DNA from: Ruegeria lacuscaerulensis | GTDB lineage: Bacteria > Pseudomonadota > Alphaproteobacteria > Rhodobacterales > Rhodobacteraceae | Direction of reading: 5' to 3' | NCBI RefSeq assembly: GCF_013034685.1 | Contig: NZ_WQGO01000002.1 | Span: forward strand, 620,001-684,000 | DNA length: 64,000 nt | Shown: positions 1 through 7,883 of the stretch, piece after piece | Layout: every line of letters starts with the position of its first letter | Numbering within the stretch: position 1 is the stretch's first letter | Translations under genes and position numbers: made by a program | The notes under the pieces: model-generated | What the model saw: only the letters and a program-made list of their open reading frames with translations | Told to the model about the DNA's origin: nothing | Databases searched by the model: none

Positions 1-1014
1 CAGCTCAAAGCGTTTGATTGCCTCTTCCTTATCCACCACCAGGATCAACTCGTCCCTTGCGTCCAGCTTGGCCATGATCTCCGCGCGATCCGCGCCCTCG
101 GGCAGATAAGCGGTAGCAAAGGCGCCAAGCGCGCCGTGATGGACCACATAGGGGTCAGTAATCGGCAGGATCACGCGGGCCTGACCTTCGCCCAGCCATT
201 CATCCATCAGATCCTGCGCGTAGATCACATTGGGCTCACCCGCAGCGTTGTGCTTGGGCTTCATGCCGTGGTCCGCGGTGACGACAATGGCCGCGCCCAT
301 CTCATCCAGCTGCGCTAGGTATTTGTCGAACATGGCGAAGAAATCCAGTGCGCCCTGCTGTTCGGGGGCGAACTTGTGCTGGATGTAGTCCGTGGTCGAC
401 AGATACATGATGTCGGGCTTGAACTCTTTCAGCAGCTTGACGCCTGCGGCAAAGACGAATTCGGACAGATCCGCCGAGTATACCTCGGGCACCGGCATGC
501 CCAGCCAAGCACTGGCATTGTCGATGCCATGCTCGGCCTTGGTAGTCTCGCCCGAACGTTCTGAAGAAAAAGCCACCGCGCGGTCTTCGTCGAATTTCAG
601 GCCCGCGCCCAGCAGCGCGCGCAGCTTATCCTTGGCGGTGACCATGGCAACACGATAGCCCGCATCATAGAATTGCGAAAAGATGGTCGGCGCGCGCAGA
701 AAGCGCACGTCGTTCATCATCACCTCTTCGCCGCTGTCAGGGTCGATCAGGTAGTTGCCGCAGATACCATGGACAATCGGCGGACGACCGGTGGCAATGG
801 ACAGGTTGTTGGGGTTGGTAAAGCTGGGGATCACCGAATGGGCCAGTCGGTCGGTGCCAGTCTCGCAAATACGTTTAAGTGTCGGCATCAGGCCCTTGGC
901 AATGGCCACTTCCAGATATTCCGGCTCGCACCCGTCCAGGCAGATGGCGATGGCGGGGACTTTGGGGGACGGGTAGACGCGCTCATTCGCGGTCACGGGA
1001 GTTTGAATGGTCAT
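1..1014 (-). CDS. phnA: Phosphonoacetate hydrolase (3' part outside window)
   Basis: Partial gene: 338 codons from an ATG at 1014, running off the left edge, so the C-terminus is missing. The protein belongs to the alkaline phosphatase/nucleotide pyrophosphatase superfamily of zinc phosphonatases. Visible features are the N-terminal AICLDGCEPEYL segment (Asp metal ligand), the nucleophile region SFTNPNNLSIATG (Thr after SF) and VVTADHGM (Asp-His ligands). Phosphonoacetate hydrolase cleaves the C-P bond of phosphonoacetate to acetate and phosphate. The gene begins 17 bases after phnW, so the two are probably co-transcribed. Together with an aldehyde dehydrogenase (phnY, not visible, possibly left of the window) they would form the 2-aminoethylphosphonate to acetate plus Pi pathway. 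The family call is strong; the exact substrate rests on the pairing with phnW. Confidence 0.88.
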   Translation of the reverse strand, partial: MTIQTPVTANERVYPSPKVPAIAICLDGCEPEYLEVAIAKGLMPTLKRICETGTDRLAHSVIPSFTNPNNLSIATGRPPIVHGICGNYLIDPDSGEEVMMNDVRFLRAPTIFSQFYDAGYRVAMVTAKDKLRALLGAGLKFDEDRAVAFSSERSGETTKAEHGIDNASAWLGMPVPEVYSADLSEFVFAAGVKLLKEFKPDIMYLSTTDYIQHKFAPEQQGALDFFAMFDKYLAQLDEMGAAIVVTADHGMKPKHNAAGEPNVIYAQDLMDEWLGEGQARVILPITDPYVVHHGALGAFATAYLPEGADRAEIMAKLDARDELILVVDKEEAIKRFEL

Positions 1015-1031
1015 AGGCGTGTCCTTGTCTC

Positions 1032-2219
1032 TTATGCGGCCAGTTTGGCGCGTTCTTTCAGAGCCTGCGCCGGAGGTGTCGCGCTGGCGACCCCCATTTG
1101 GGTCAGACTGTCTTTGGCGGCGGCCACAACCTGCCGCATCACATGTTCATCCATCTGTCCGATGCAGCCGACGCGGAAACTGTCCACTACAGTCAGCTTG
1201 CCAGGATAGATGATAAAGCCCTTGCCCTTCATCAACTCATAGAAGCGGTCAAAAACGAACTTCTCGTCCGCAGGGCAAAAGAAAGTCACGATGATCGGGC
1301 TCAACCAACGGTTCTGCAACAGCGTCTCAAACCCCAATGCGCGCATACCCGCAACCATCGCATCGCGGTTGCGGCTATAGCGAGCGCCGCGCGCGGCAAC
1401 ACCACCTTCGGCTTCATGGGCTTTCAGCGCTTCCAAAAAAGCAGCAACCACATGGGTGGGCGGGGTAAATCGCCACTGGCCGGTCTTTTCCATATGCGCC
1501 CATTGCGCATGCACATCCAGCGATAGTGAGTGGCTATTGCCTTTGGCCGCCTCAAGCTCCTCCTTGCGGGCGATGACAAAGCCAAAACCCGGCACGCCTT
1601 CGATGCATTTATTGGCCGATGACACGACAGCTTCATACCTGATGTCGGAGGGCTTCAGCTCAATCGCGCCAAAAGCAGACATCGAGTCGATCAACAACTT
1701 GCGCCCCGCCGCGTAGACAGCTTCAGAGATTTCTTCGACCGGGTTCAAAATGCCGGAACTTGTTTCGCAGTGGATAGCAATCACGTGGGTTATCGCGGGG
1801 TCATGCGCCAGAATCTCGGCCACTTCCGCGCCGCGCGGCGGCAGGTAGTCGCCCTTGTCCAGCACCACATGTTCGCGCCCCAGATAGGCGAGCGTCTGCG
1901 CCGAACGCAGCCCATAAGCCCCATTCGCCAGCACCAGCGCTTTGCCTTCTTTCGGAATGAACGAGGCCAGCATCGCCTCGACCGCGAATGTGCCGCTGCC
2001 TTGCATGGGAACGCAGTCAAACGCATCCGCACCTTCGCCCAGCAGCGCCAGCAACCGACGACGCATTTCACGCGTCATGGCTCGGAAATCTTCATCCCAG
2101 CTTCCCCAATCCCGCAACATCGCCTGTTTCACCGCGTAAGAAGTGGTCAGCGGGCCGGGTGTCAGAAGATAGGGTTCGCCCATATTCGGCCTCGGGATCG
2201 CTGTGTCGTGTCCGGTCAT
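1032..2219 (-). CDS. phnW: 2-aminoethylphosphonate--pyruvate transaminase
   Basis: A 395-residue fold-type I PLP enzyme of the class V aminotransferase family. It converts 2-aminoethylphosphonate plus pyruvate to phosphonoacetaldehyde plus alanine in the cytoplasm. The diagnostic N-terminal motif [11 protein letters not shown] is present, as are DWGSWDEDF and [14 protein letters not shown], whose Lys (about residue 204) should form the PLP Schiff base. I chose the ATG at 2219 because an AGGAT ribosome site lies at 2226-2230; a TTG start at 2258 would add 13 residues without support. It is the first gene of a minus-strand unit with phnA and is divergent from a LysR regulator. The length fits PhnW (about 370 aa) with a short N-terminal extension. 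Confidence 0.93.
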   Translation of the reverse strand: MTGHDTAIPRPNMGEPYLLTPGPLTTSYAVKQAMLRDWGSWDEDFRAMTREMRRRLLALLGEGADAFDCVPMQGSGTFAVEAMLASFIPKEGKALVLANGAYGLRSAQTLAYLGREHVVLDKGDYLPPRGAEVAEILAHDPAITHVIAIHCETSSGILNPVEEISEAVYAAGRKLLIDSMSAFGAIELKPSDIRYEAVVSSANKCIEGVPGFGFVIARKEELEAAKGNSHSLSLDVHAQWAHMEKTGQWRFTPPTHVVAAFLEALKAHEAEGGVAARGARYSRNRDAMVAGMRALGFETLLQNRWLSPIIVTFFCPADEKFVFDRFYELMKGKGFIIYPGKLTVVDSFRVGCIGQMDEHVMRQVVAAAKDSLTQMGVASATPPAQALKERAKLAA

Positions 2220-2278
2220 ATCAAGATCCTGCACCAGGTTTTCACGCCTGATTTGCAACGAGGTTTGCCATATGTAAA

Positions 2279-2293
2279 ATTGCTATTATCAAT
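2279..2293. promoter_or_regulatory. Candidate LysR-type operator between phnW and its regulator
   Basis: The intergenic region 2220-2337 contains ATTGCTATTATCAAT, a dyad of the form ATTG-N7-CAAT that also fits the T-N11-A LysR box. It sits between the phnW start (2219) and the divergent LysR gene (2338), where such regulators usually bind to control both directions. This is pattern evidence only. Confidence 0.4.
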
Positions 2294-2337
2294 CTATCCA
2301 TAAATCTGGCTTATACATCGAGCTGCGGTGGTTCCTC

Positions 2338-3216
2338 GTGCGTTACAGTCAACTTCGTGCCTTTCATCATGTGGCCTTACACGGCGGGTTTTCCCGCGCG
2401 GCAGAAGCGCTGTTTCTGACCCAGCCCGCTGTCTCGGAACAGGTCCGACGGTTGGAACAGGACCATGACCTGCTTTTGTTTCAGCGTGATCGCAAGCAGG
2501 TGGTCTTGACCGCCGCAGGAGAGCGTCTGTTCCGGTTCACAAAGCAATATTTTGAGACCGAAGCGCAGATCGAAGATTTCCTGTCGGAATCTCGCGCAGC
2601 CATTGATGGAGAGTTGCGCATAATCGCCGACTCCGCGCATCACCTGACTGACTATCTGGGGCAGTTTCGGGCCGCGTACCCCAACATCACGATCACCGTC
2701 CGCAGTGGGAATACGAACGACGTTTTAGACGAATTGCGAGCCTATAATGCGGAAATCGGCATTGTTGGCAGCCCCTCCCCCGGAAAAGACATGACCTTGC
2801 TGGACCTTGGTTCAGCCCGGATCGTCGGATTTGCCGCACGCGAACGTGTCTCGGATGATCTGCTGTCTCTGTCGATGTCCGAATTGCAGAACCATCCTTT
2901 GGTCTTTCGCGAAAAAGGGTCCAAAACCCGTCAGAAACTGGAGGATGAAGCCCGGCGCGCCGGAATTACATTAAATCCCGCCATTGTCGCTGAAGGGCGC
3001 GAAGCCGTGCGCGAATTGGTCGCCTCGGGGGCAGGGATCGGGTTCGTTTCCCAGGCCGAATTTGGCCGGGATGATCGCATACGGCAGATCCCGCTAGAAG
3101 GGGTTGATCTGCAAATGGGAGAAAGCATGATTCATCTGACGCAGCGGGCAGATGTCCGTGTGATCCGCGCCTTCATGGAGTTTGTTGCACGCATCAGAAA
3201 TGAAACTTCTGTGTGA
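2338..3216 (+). CDS. LysR family transcriptional regulator, probably of phosphonate genes
   Basis: A 292-residue LysR-type regulator. The N-terminal winged helix (residues 1-60) reads AFHHVALHGGFSRAAEALFLTQPAVSEQVRRLE in shortened form: helix-turn-helix with the usual TQPAVS recognition helix start. The rest is the periplasmic-binding-protein-like effector domain. It starts at a GTG (2338) followed by RYSQLRAFH, typical of the family start. Its divergence from phnW-phnA suggests that it activates them in response to 2-aminoethylphosphonate or an intermediate. Family certain; target inferred from position only. Confidence 0.85.
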   Translation: MRYSQLRAFHHVALHGGFSRAAEALFLTQPAVSEQVRRLEQDHDLLLFQRDRKQVVLTAAGERLFRFTKQYFETEAQIEDFLSESRAAIDGELRIIADSAHHLTDYLGQFRAAYPNITITVRSGNTNDVLDELRAYNAEIGIVGSPSPGKDMTLLDLGSARIVGFAARERVSDDLLSLSMSELQNHPLVFREKGSKTRQKLEDEARRAGITLNPAIVAEGREAVRELVASGAGIGFVSQAEFGRDDRIRQIPLEGVDLQMGESMIHLTQRADVRVIRAFMEFVARIRNETSV

Positions 3217-3284
3217 ATGAATGGCCGGGTTTTGCTACCCGACCACAGGAGTTGGTCTCAATTTCTGCGCCTGCAACCCCCGGG

Positions 3285-5003
3285 CTAGATGGCGCAGCGC
3301 GCGCGCGCGCGTCTCAGACCTGCGATCACGTGGTTCTGACCCCGTACCAGTTCTGTTCGTGAAAACCCCCAAAGGTCTTTGGATCGGGACGCTATCTTTG
3401 TTGCTTCTTCCAATCCGGGAAGGGGTGGAATGGTCAGGGCCGGATCATGCCGGAACCGGTCCGAGCGGTTGAAATTCAGCGGAACCAATATGCGGGCAAG
3501 GTCCTGAATAGCCGCGTTAGCCTTCGCCTGAGGGATATCTCCCTTGGCGGCGCGGTCGTAGAAGGTTTCCAATTCCGCCAGCAAATCGTCTGCGGCAGAG
3601 GCGGCATTTGACAGGTCGAACCCGTCCCCGGCCTGCTGCTGATAATCCGCGATCGTCGCCTGAAACTCCCGCGCTGTCGCACGCCAGTCCATCGGAAGAA
3701 GACCCGCATTTGCGTTGCGGAAAACGGCCAGCAGATAGACCTTGATGTCGCGCAACAGGATATCCTTGTTGGCGATCTCAAGCGTATCATTTTCGGTATG
3801 CCAGGCGATGTTCATACCGCACCCACCGACGGCGTAGTACCCCAGCTCTTCCCGATGCGCGTCGGTCATGGCCGAGGACAGCATAAGATAACTTGAAATC
3901 CCGATATCGTTGAAGGAATAGTCCCCGGCCCGATGCGGCCGTTCGGATTGCAGCGTTTTTCCGGCCACATCCTGAATAACCCCCGCCAGAAAATCATGCG
4001 CTTCGGACATGACCGAGACATGGATGAACTCGGTCGCCCACCGGCAGCCTGGGCTGTCACAATTCACCTGCGCCACGCAGTTTTCATCCAGATCCAGCGC
4101 GAACGTGTCCGAATACCAGGTCGATCCGGCGTACCGCCCGGTCGAATGTCCGGGCCACCAGCAGATCTTGACCGTGCGCCGCAATTTGTCCCGATTGGCC
4201 CACAGCACGCGCGCGACCTCGAGCATCGTCGCGTCGCCGGTGGCATTGTCGCCGACGCCCACATCCCAACTGTCCAGATGACCGTGCAGTAGCACATATT
4301 TCTCAGGCTCTTCTGTGCCGGAAATGGTGATTTCGGGCAGTTTTGAACGGAACCAGCCTTCCTCCATCTCGGTAAAGATCGTGGCATCACCCCCGGATTT
4401 CGCCAGCTCGATCAGGGCCTGCCCACTTTCCATATTCACCGCCGCCGCCGGAATGTTTGGCTTACGGTATAGGTCACTCACACTTGGGATGCCCCAGATC
4501 GTCGTGCAGATGCCCCAATGGATATCGACGCCGGGATTGATCGCAATCACCCCAACTGCGCCGCACCCTTCCATCAGCGAGATGATAGCCGGGCTGGCAA
4601 ACCCTTCGGTCAGAACGATCTTGCCTCGAACACGGGCTTCCATTTCGGGCCCCGCTTCAAGCTGGCTTTCAAAGGCGTCCTCTTCATCCATATTGGTCGT
4701 GCCACGGATATAGACCAGAGGTCCGCTGAACCCGTTAGGCGCATTAGCGCTGAACGCAGGCGGTTTGGCCCGGTGAATCACGCCGCCCGCTTCGATGCGG
4801 GCCTGACCGGGTAGACTCAGGAACAGCTCGGGTTCATGTACCTTCACTTCTACGCCGTGTTTGGTCAGACGTTCCACCACCTCATCCATGCCGCGATTGA
4901 CGTCATCGGGATGCTCGCGCTTGAAGGTCGAGAAGCTTTCTACAAGCGCCCAAGGCTCATCAATCGTAACCTGGTCCAGCAAGGCGGTTTCCTGAGGGGT
5001 CAT
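3285..5003 (-). CDS. M28-family peptidase-like hydrolase with PA domain, atypical active site
   Basis: A 572-residue cytoplasmic protein (no signal peptide) of the aminopeptidase Y/glutamate carboxypeptidase type. A PA-like insert (about residues 80-200) precedes the zinc hydrolase domain. Visible ligand candidates are HGHLDSWD (H242, D244), GDNATG (D252), CDSPG (D316) and WHTENDTLE near the C-terminus. Where most M28 enzymes have a Glu-Glu pair this one reads WWPGHSTGRYAGSTWY, so the usual catalytic Glu is absent at that point. I chose ATG 5003, with GGAG about 7 bases upstream, over a start at 5132 that would add 43 poor residues. The 3' end runs through a GC dinucleotide tract. It lies next to an IclR regulator and shares a dyad with that regulator's intergenic region, so it probably belongs to the hyu/dpp regulon. 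Substrate unknown. Confidence 0.75.
   Translation of the reverse strand: MTPQETALLDQVTIDEPWALVESFSTFKREHPDDVNRGMDEVVERLTKHGVEVKVHEPELFLSLPGQARIEAGGVIHRAKPPAFSANAPNGFSGPLVYIRGTTNMDEEDAFESQLEAGPEMEARVRGKIVLTEGFASPAIISLMEGCGAVGVIAINPGVDIHWGICTTIWGIPSVSDLYRKPNIPAAAVNMESGQALIELAKSGGDATIFTEMEEGWFRSKLPEITISGTEEPEKYVLLHGHLDSWDVGVGDNATGDATMLEVARVLWANRDKLRRTVKICWWPGHSTGRYAGSTWYSDTFALDLDENCVAQVNCDSPGCRWATEFIHVSVMSEAHDFLAGVIQDVAGKTLQSERPHRAGDYSFNDIGISSYLMLSSAMTDAHREELGYYAVGGCGMNIAWHTENDTLEIANKDILLRDIKVYLLAVFRNANAGLLPMDWRATAREFQATIADYQQQAGDGFDLSNAASAADDLLAELETFYDRAAKGDIPQAKANAAIQDLARILVPLNFNRSDRFRHDPALTIPPLPGLEEATKIASRSKDLWGFSRTELVRGQNHVIAGLRRARARCAI
3297..3311. repeat. GC dinucleotide tract at the 3' end of the M28 gene
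   Basis: An uninterrupted alternating GC run of 15 bases encodes part of the Arg/Ala-rich last residues of the M28-like protein. Such tracts can slip, which would change the last few residues. No functional claim is made. Confidence 0.5.
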
Positions 5004-5016
5004 AGGCTTCTCCAGT

Positions 5017-5053
5017 GTTTTATTGAGTGCAACGATGTAGCGTCTAATAAAAC
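5017..5053. promoter_or_regulatory. Dyad upstream of the M28 gene, similar to the IclR-region dyad
   Basis: GTTTTATTGAGTG (5017-5029) faces AATAAAAC (5046-5053), giving an 8-base inverted repeat 14 bases upstream of the M28 start. The left arm differs at only two positions from GTTTTACTGAATG at 5974-5986. The same regulator, presumably the IclR protein encoded between the two sites, may bind both. Confidence 0.45.
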
Positions 5054-5147
5054 ATATGCAGACAAAATGATTCCGCGCAAGGCCGGCTGCCCTAGCTCGG
5101 AAATTGCAAAAAATGGAAAGCACTCGACGCAAAAGCGAAGGTTTTTC

Positions 5148-5951
5148 TCAGCCCAATGTCAGCTTTTCTGAGATCTCATTGGCAGCAGCAATAGCTTTTT
5201 TGATGTAGCTCGCCCGACGCACTTCATCCAACCGGACCGAGGCCCCGGCGACTGAGATACCCGCGATGATTTCGCCCGCGCTGTTTTGAATCGGCGCGGC
5301 GATAGAAAAGGCCCCGTCATCCAGATCGTTGATCGCGACATTGTATCCGTTGGTCCGGATCAGCAGCAAAACCTCGCGCAGACGGTCGGGATCGGTGATG
5401 GTGTGCGGGCTGAATTGCTCCAACTCAGAGGAGAGAACACTGTCGCGGATACTAGGTTCTGCATAGGCCAGCAGCAGCATCGATGCTCCGCCCGCATGTA
5501 AAGGCCCGCGCCGCCCCGGCTGCGCAAAAAGCCTTATACTGTGCAATCCCTCACGCGTTGCGATCGCCACAGACGCGGTGGCTTCCCGTATCACTAGATT
5601 GACATTCTCACCCGTATCATCCCGTAGCGCGTCCATCACAGGGCGCGCCACTTGCAGCAAGGCGCCCTCGCGCCCGACCCGTTCGCCTAGCAGCGCGATA
5701 CGGTATCCAAGCGAATAGATCGCACGTTCCTGGTCGCGCTGGACATAGCCGTCTTCCTCCAGTGTTTGCAGCAAGCGAAAGACGATCGACTTGGTCAGCC
5801 CCAACTGTTCAGACAGAGCCGTCGCGCCGATGCCGGGGGTTTCGGCCAAAGCCTCCATCACGCGCAAGGCACGGGCCACCGCGTCGATGCGATACGACTT
5901 TCGGTCTTTTCCAGCGTAGGAAGAATCTTGTGACACGCGCAGCCCTGACAC
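5148..5951 (-). CDS. IclR family transcriptional regulator
   Basis: A 267-residue IclR-type regulator. The N-terminal winged helix-turn-helix (about residues 20-80) contains RALRVMEAL and LGLTKSIVFRLLQTLEEDGYV, followed by an effector-binding GAF-like domain with the typical AGISVAGAS segment near the C-terminus. Translation starts at GTG 5951; no better ATG precedes the HTH. It is divergent from the substrate-binding-protein gene and upstream of the M28 gene on the same strand (144-base gap). It most likely controls uptake and breakdown of the cluster's substrate, using the dyads at 5974-6018 and 5017-5053. Repressor or activator role cannot be told from sequence. Confidence 0.88.
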   Translation of the reverse strand: MSGLRVSQDSSYAGKDRKSYRIDAVARALRVMEALAETPGIGATALSEQLGLTKSIVFRLLQTLEEDGYVQRDQERAIYSLGYRIALLGERVGREGALLQVARPVMDALRDDTGENVNLVIREATASVAIATREGLHSIRLFAQPGRRGPLHAGGASMLLLAYAEPSIRDSVLSSELEQFSPHTITDPDRLREVLLLIRTNGYNVAINDLDDGAFSIAAPIQNSAGEIIAGISVAGASVRLDEVRRASYIKKAIAAANEISEKLTLG

Positions 5952-5973
5952 TCTTGCTTTTAAACGAATCTAT

Positions 5974-6018
5974 GTTTTACTGAATGAACAATAGCAAACA
6001 CGTTTCATTGAGTAAAAC
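5974..6018. promoter_or_regulatory. Long inverted repeat in the IclR/transporter intergenic region
   Basis: GTTTTACTGAATGAA (5974-5988) and TTCATTGAGTAAAAC (6004-6018) form a 15-base inverted repeat with one mismatch and a 15-base spacer. It lies between the divergent IclR gene and the transporter operon, the expected place for an IclR operator. The left arm recurs upstream of the M28 gene. Confidence 0.55.
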
Positions 6019-6143
6019 AATAATATCACCTTGCAAGACGGTGGTAATCGTGAAGCGGATATTGCGCATAAGGCGGCACCACAACGACCGCCATGATGAA
6101 AACAGCCCGCGCGCATCGTGGGCGAACCAACGGGAGAACGACA

Positions 6144-7799
6144 TTGAAGACTCTTGTTACGGCTGCTGCCGGACTTGCCGTCGGAGCATCGCTCTGGGCC
6201 GCAAGTGCCAGCGCGCAGGACCAAATCCGCACGATTGAGCTTTTGACACGGCCACAAGCCGCGCAACCGGCCGAGTTTCAGGCCATCCAGCTGATTGCCC
6301 AGGAATGGCGCAAGCTGGGGCTGGATGTGAATGTGAATGTCATGCCCTGGTCGCAAATGGCCGATGCGGTCTGGTATAACCGCGAAGACTGGGATGTGAC
6401 GGCCTGGCAAATGGCCGGACGGCCCGAGCGGTCCGACCCCGATGAAATCATCTATAACCTGTTCCATTCTTCAACCGCCGAGAACGGGTATAACTTCATC
6501 GGCTACAAGAACCCCGAATATGACGCACTGGTCGAAGAACAGCGCGTGACGGTCGACCCTGAAGCGCGGCAGAAACTGGTGCTGAAAGCGCAGGAAATTC
6601 TGGACGCCGATCAGCCAAATATGATGCTGGTGCATCCTCAGCAGGCCTTTGCCTTTGACAAGACCGTGTTTGACCCTGCCTCGGTGGTGGATCAGTCGGG
6701 TATCGGCATTCGCAGCTATTGGACGTGGCTGGGTCTGACGCCTACGGGCGATCAGAAGGATATCATCGTCAACAGCTCGGACAACGTGATTGCGGTGAAC
6801 CCGCTTTATATCTCGGGCGTGACCGATAATTGGCTGACGGAACTGATCTATGACCGTCTTTTCCGTGTGGGTCCCGATGGCCTGCCGCAGCCGTGGGCAG
6901 CGGAAAGCTATGACTGGCGCGATGATACAACCATTGCTGTCACCCTGCGCGATGGCCTGACATTCCACGACGGCAAGCCCGTCACAGTTGACGATGTGGT
7001 CTTTTCATACGCGGCAACCACCGGCGGCGAGGCGCCGATGTATGCGCCCTTTGGCAGCAATGTCGCCAGTGTCGATGTCGAGGGCGACAACACAATCGTG
7101 TTCACACTGAATACGCCTTCAGCCTCGTTCCTGACGTCCAGCCTGGCCAAGATCAACATCATCCCGAAACATGTGTGGGAACCCATTCTGGCCGATCTGT
7201 CCACGAAGGATGAGAATGCGGAAAGCTATCAGGAGGATACCCCTATTGGCTCGGGCGCGTACAAGTTTGTGCGCTGGCTGCCGAATGAGGAAATCGTGCT
7301 TGAGGCCAATGCCGATCACTTCAACGCCCCCAAGGCCGAGCGTTTCATCCTGCGTCTGGTTCCGAACGCCGAAGCCGCGTTGGGGATGTTGCGGTCGGGT
7401 GAGCTGAACTTCCTCACTGATTTCCAGGGCGATCCGCAAGTGCTGCTGGATGCCGCCGAGCAGGATGGCGACCTCGAGGTCGTCTCGACGGTCGATATCG
7501 GCTTCCGCTACGTGGCCTTCAACCTGCGCCGTCCGCCGTTCAATGACCCGGCCTTCCGTCGTGCGTTGTCGGCTGCGGTCGACCGTCGCTTGATCGTAAA
7601 CGCGGCCTTCAAGAAATTCGCCGTTCCATCCAACTCTGTCGTCTCCCCGGCGTTGGAATACTGGCACGCCGAAGATGTCGTGACCGGGTTCGAAGCCGGT
7701 AGCGACGTAGCCAAGTCTATCCTGCAAGAGGCCGGCTATGGCGGCGTCGGGGATCGGCTGACCTATCCCGACGGAGTTAAGGAAACACTCGCGGACTGA
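6144..7799 (+). CDS. ABC transporter substrate-binding protein (SBP_bac_5 type), circularly permuted
   Basis: A 551-residue periplasmic binding protein for peptides or similar solutes. From the TTG at 6144 (GGGAG at 6132-6136) the protein begins with a clean signal peptide ending ASAQD at about residue 25; an ATG at 6093 would add 17 Arg-rich residues. The module order is unusual. Residues 27-200 contain what is normally the C-terminal half (IAQEWRKLGLDVNV, YDALVEEQR, AQEILDADQPNMMLVHP). Residues 205-545 contain the normal N-terminal and middle parts (VTDNWLTELIYDRLFR, TVTLRDGLTFHDGKPVT-like block, FRRALSAAVDRRLIV, AKSILQEAGY), and the protein ends where the first segment would normally follow. 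It heads the dpp-hyu operon. Family certain; ligand unknown. Confidence 0.88.
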   Translation: MKTLVTAAAGLAVGASLWAASASAQDQIRTIELLTRPQAAQPAEFQAIQLIAQEWRKLGLDVNVNVMPWSQMADAVWYNREDWDVTAWQMAGRPERSDPDEIIYNLFHSSTAENGYNFIGYKNPEYDALVEEQRVTVDPEARQKLVLKAQEILDADQPNMMLVHPQQAFAFDKTVFDPASVVDQSGIGIRSYWTWLGLTPTGDQKDIIVNSSDNVIAVNPLYISGVTDNWLTELIYDRLFRVGPDGLPQPWAAESYDWRDDTTIAVTLRDGLTFHDGKPVTVDDVVFSYAATTGGEAPMYAPFGSNVASVDVEGDNTIVFTLNTPSASFLTSSLAKINIIPKHVWEPILADLSTKDENAESYQEDTPIGSGAYKFVRWLPNEEIVLEANADHFNAPKAERFILRLVPNAEAALGMLRSGELNFLTDFQGDPQVLLDAAEQDGDLEVVSTVDIGFRYVAFNLRRPPFNDPAFRRALSAAVDRRLIVNAAFKKFAVPSNSVVSPALEYWHAEDVVTGFEAGSDVAKSILQEAGYGGVGDRLTYPDGVKETLAD

Positions 7800-7811
7800 T
7801 CTCCGTCGGGC

Positions 7812-7837
7812 TGGCGCGGCGGGCAACCGCCGCGCCA
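7812..7837 (+). terminator. Strong hairpin with GCAA loop between binding-protein and permease genes
   Basis: TGGCGCGGCGG (7812-7822), GCAA (7823-7826) and CCGCCGCGCCA (7827-7837) form a perfect 11-bp stem with a GNRA tetraloop, 12 bases after the stop codon. No U-tract follows, so it is more likely an mRNA-stabilising or partial-attenuation hairpin that keeps the binding protein in excess of the membrane components than a full terminator. Confidence 0.6.
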
Positions 7838-7883
7838 TTCTTCCCACTACAAACCAACCCTCCGGGGCGCTTTCAGGACAGAG

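Noticed and set aside
3226-3241. CGGGT/ACCCG hairpin between convergent LysR and M28 genes
   Set aside because: Only five base pairs and no T-tract; too weak to call a terminator.
3221-3472. Small plus-strand frame after the LysR gene
   Set aside because: Overlaps the 3' end of the M28 gene and has unusual composition; no ribosome site seen.
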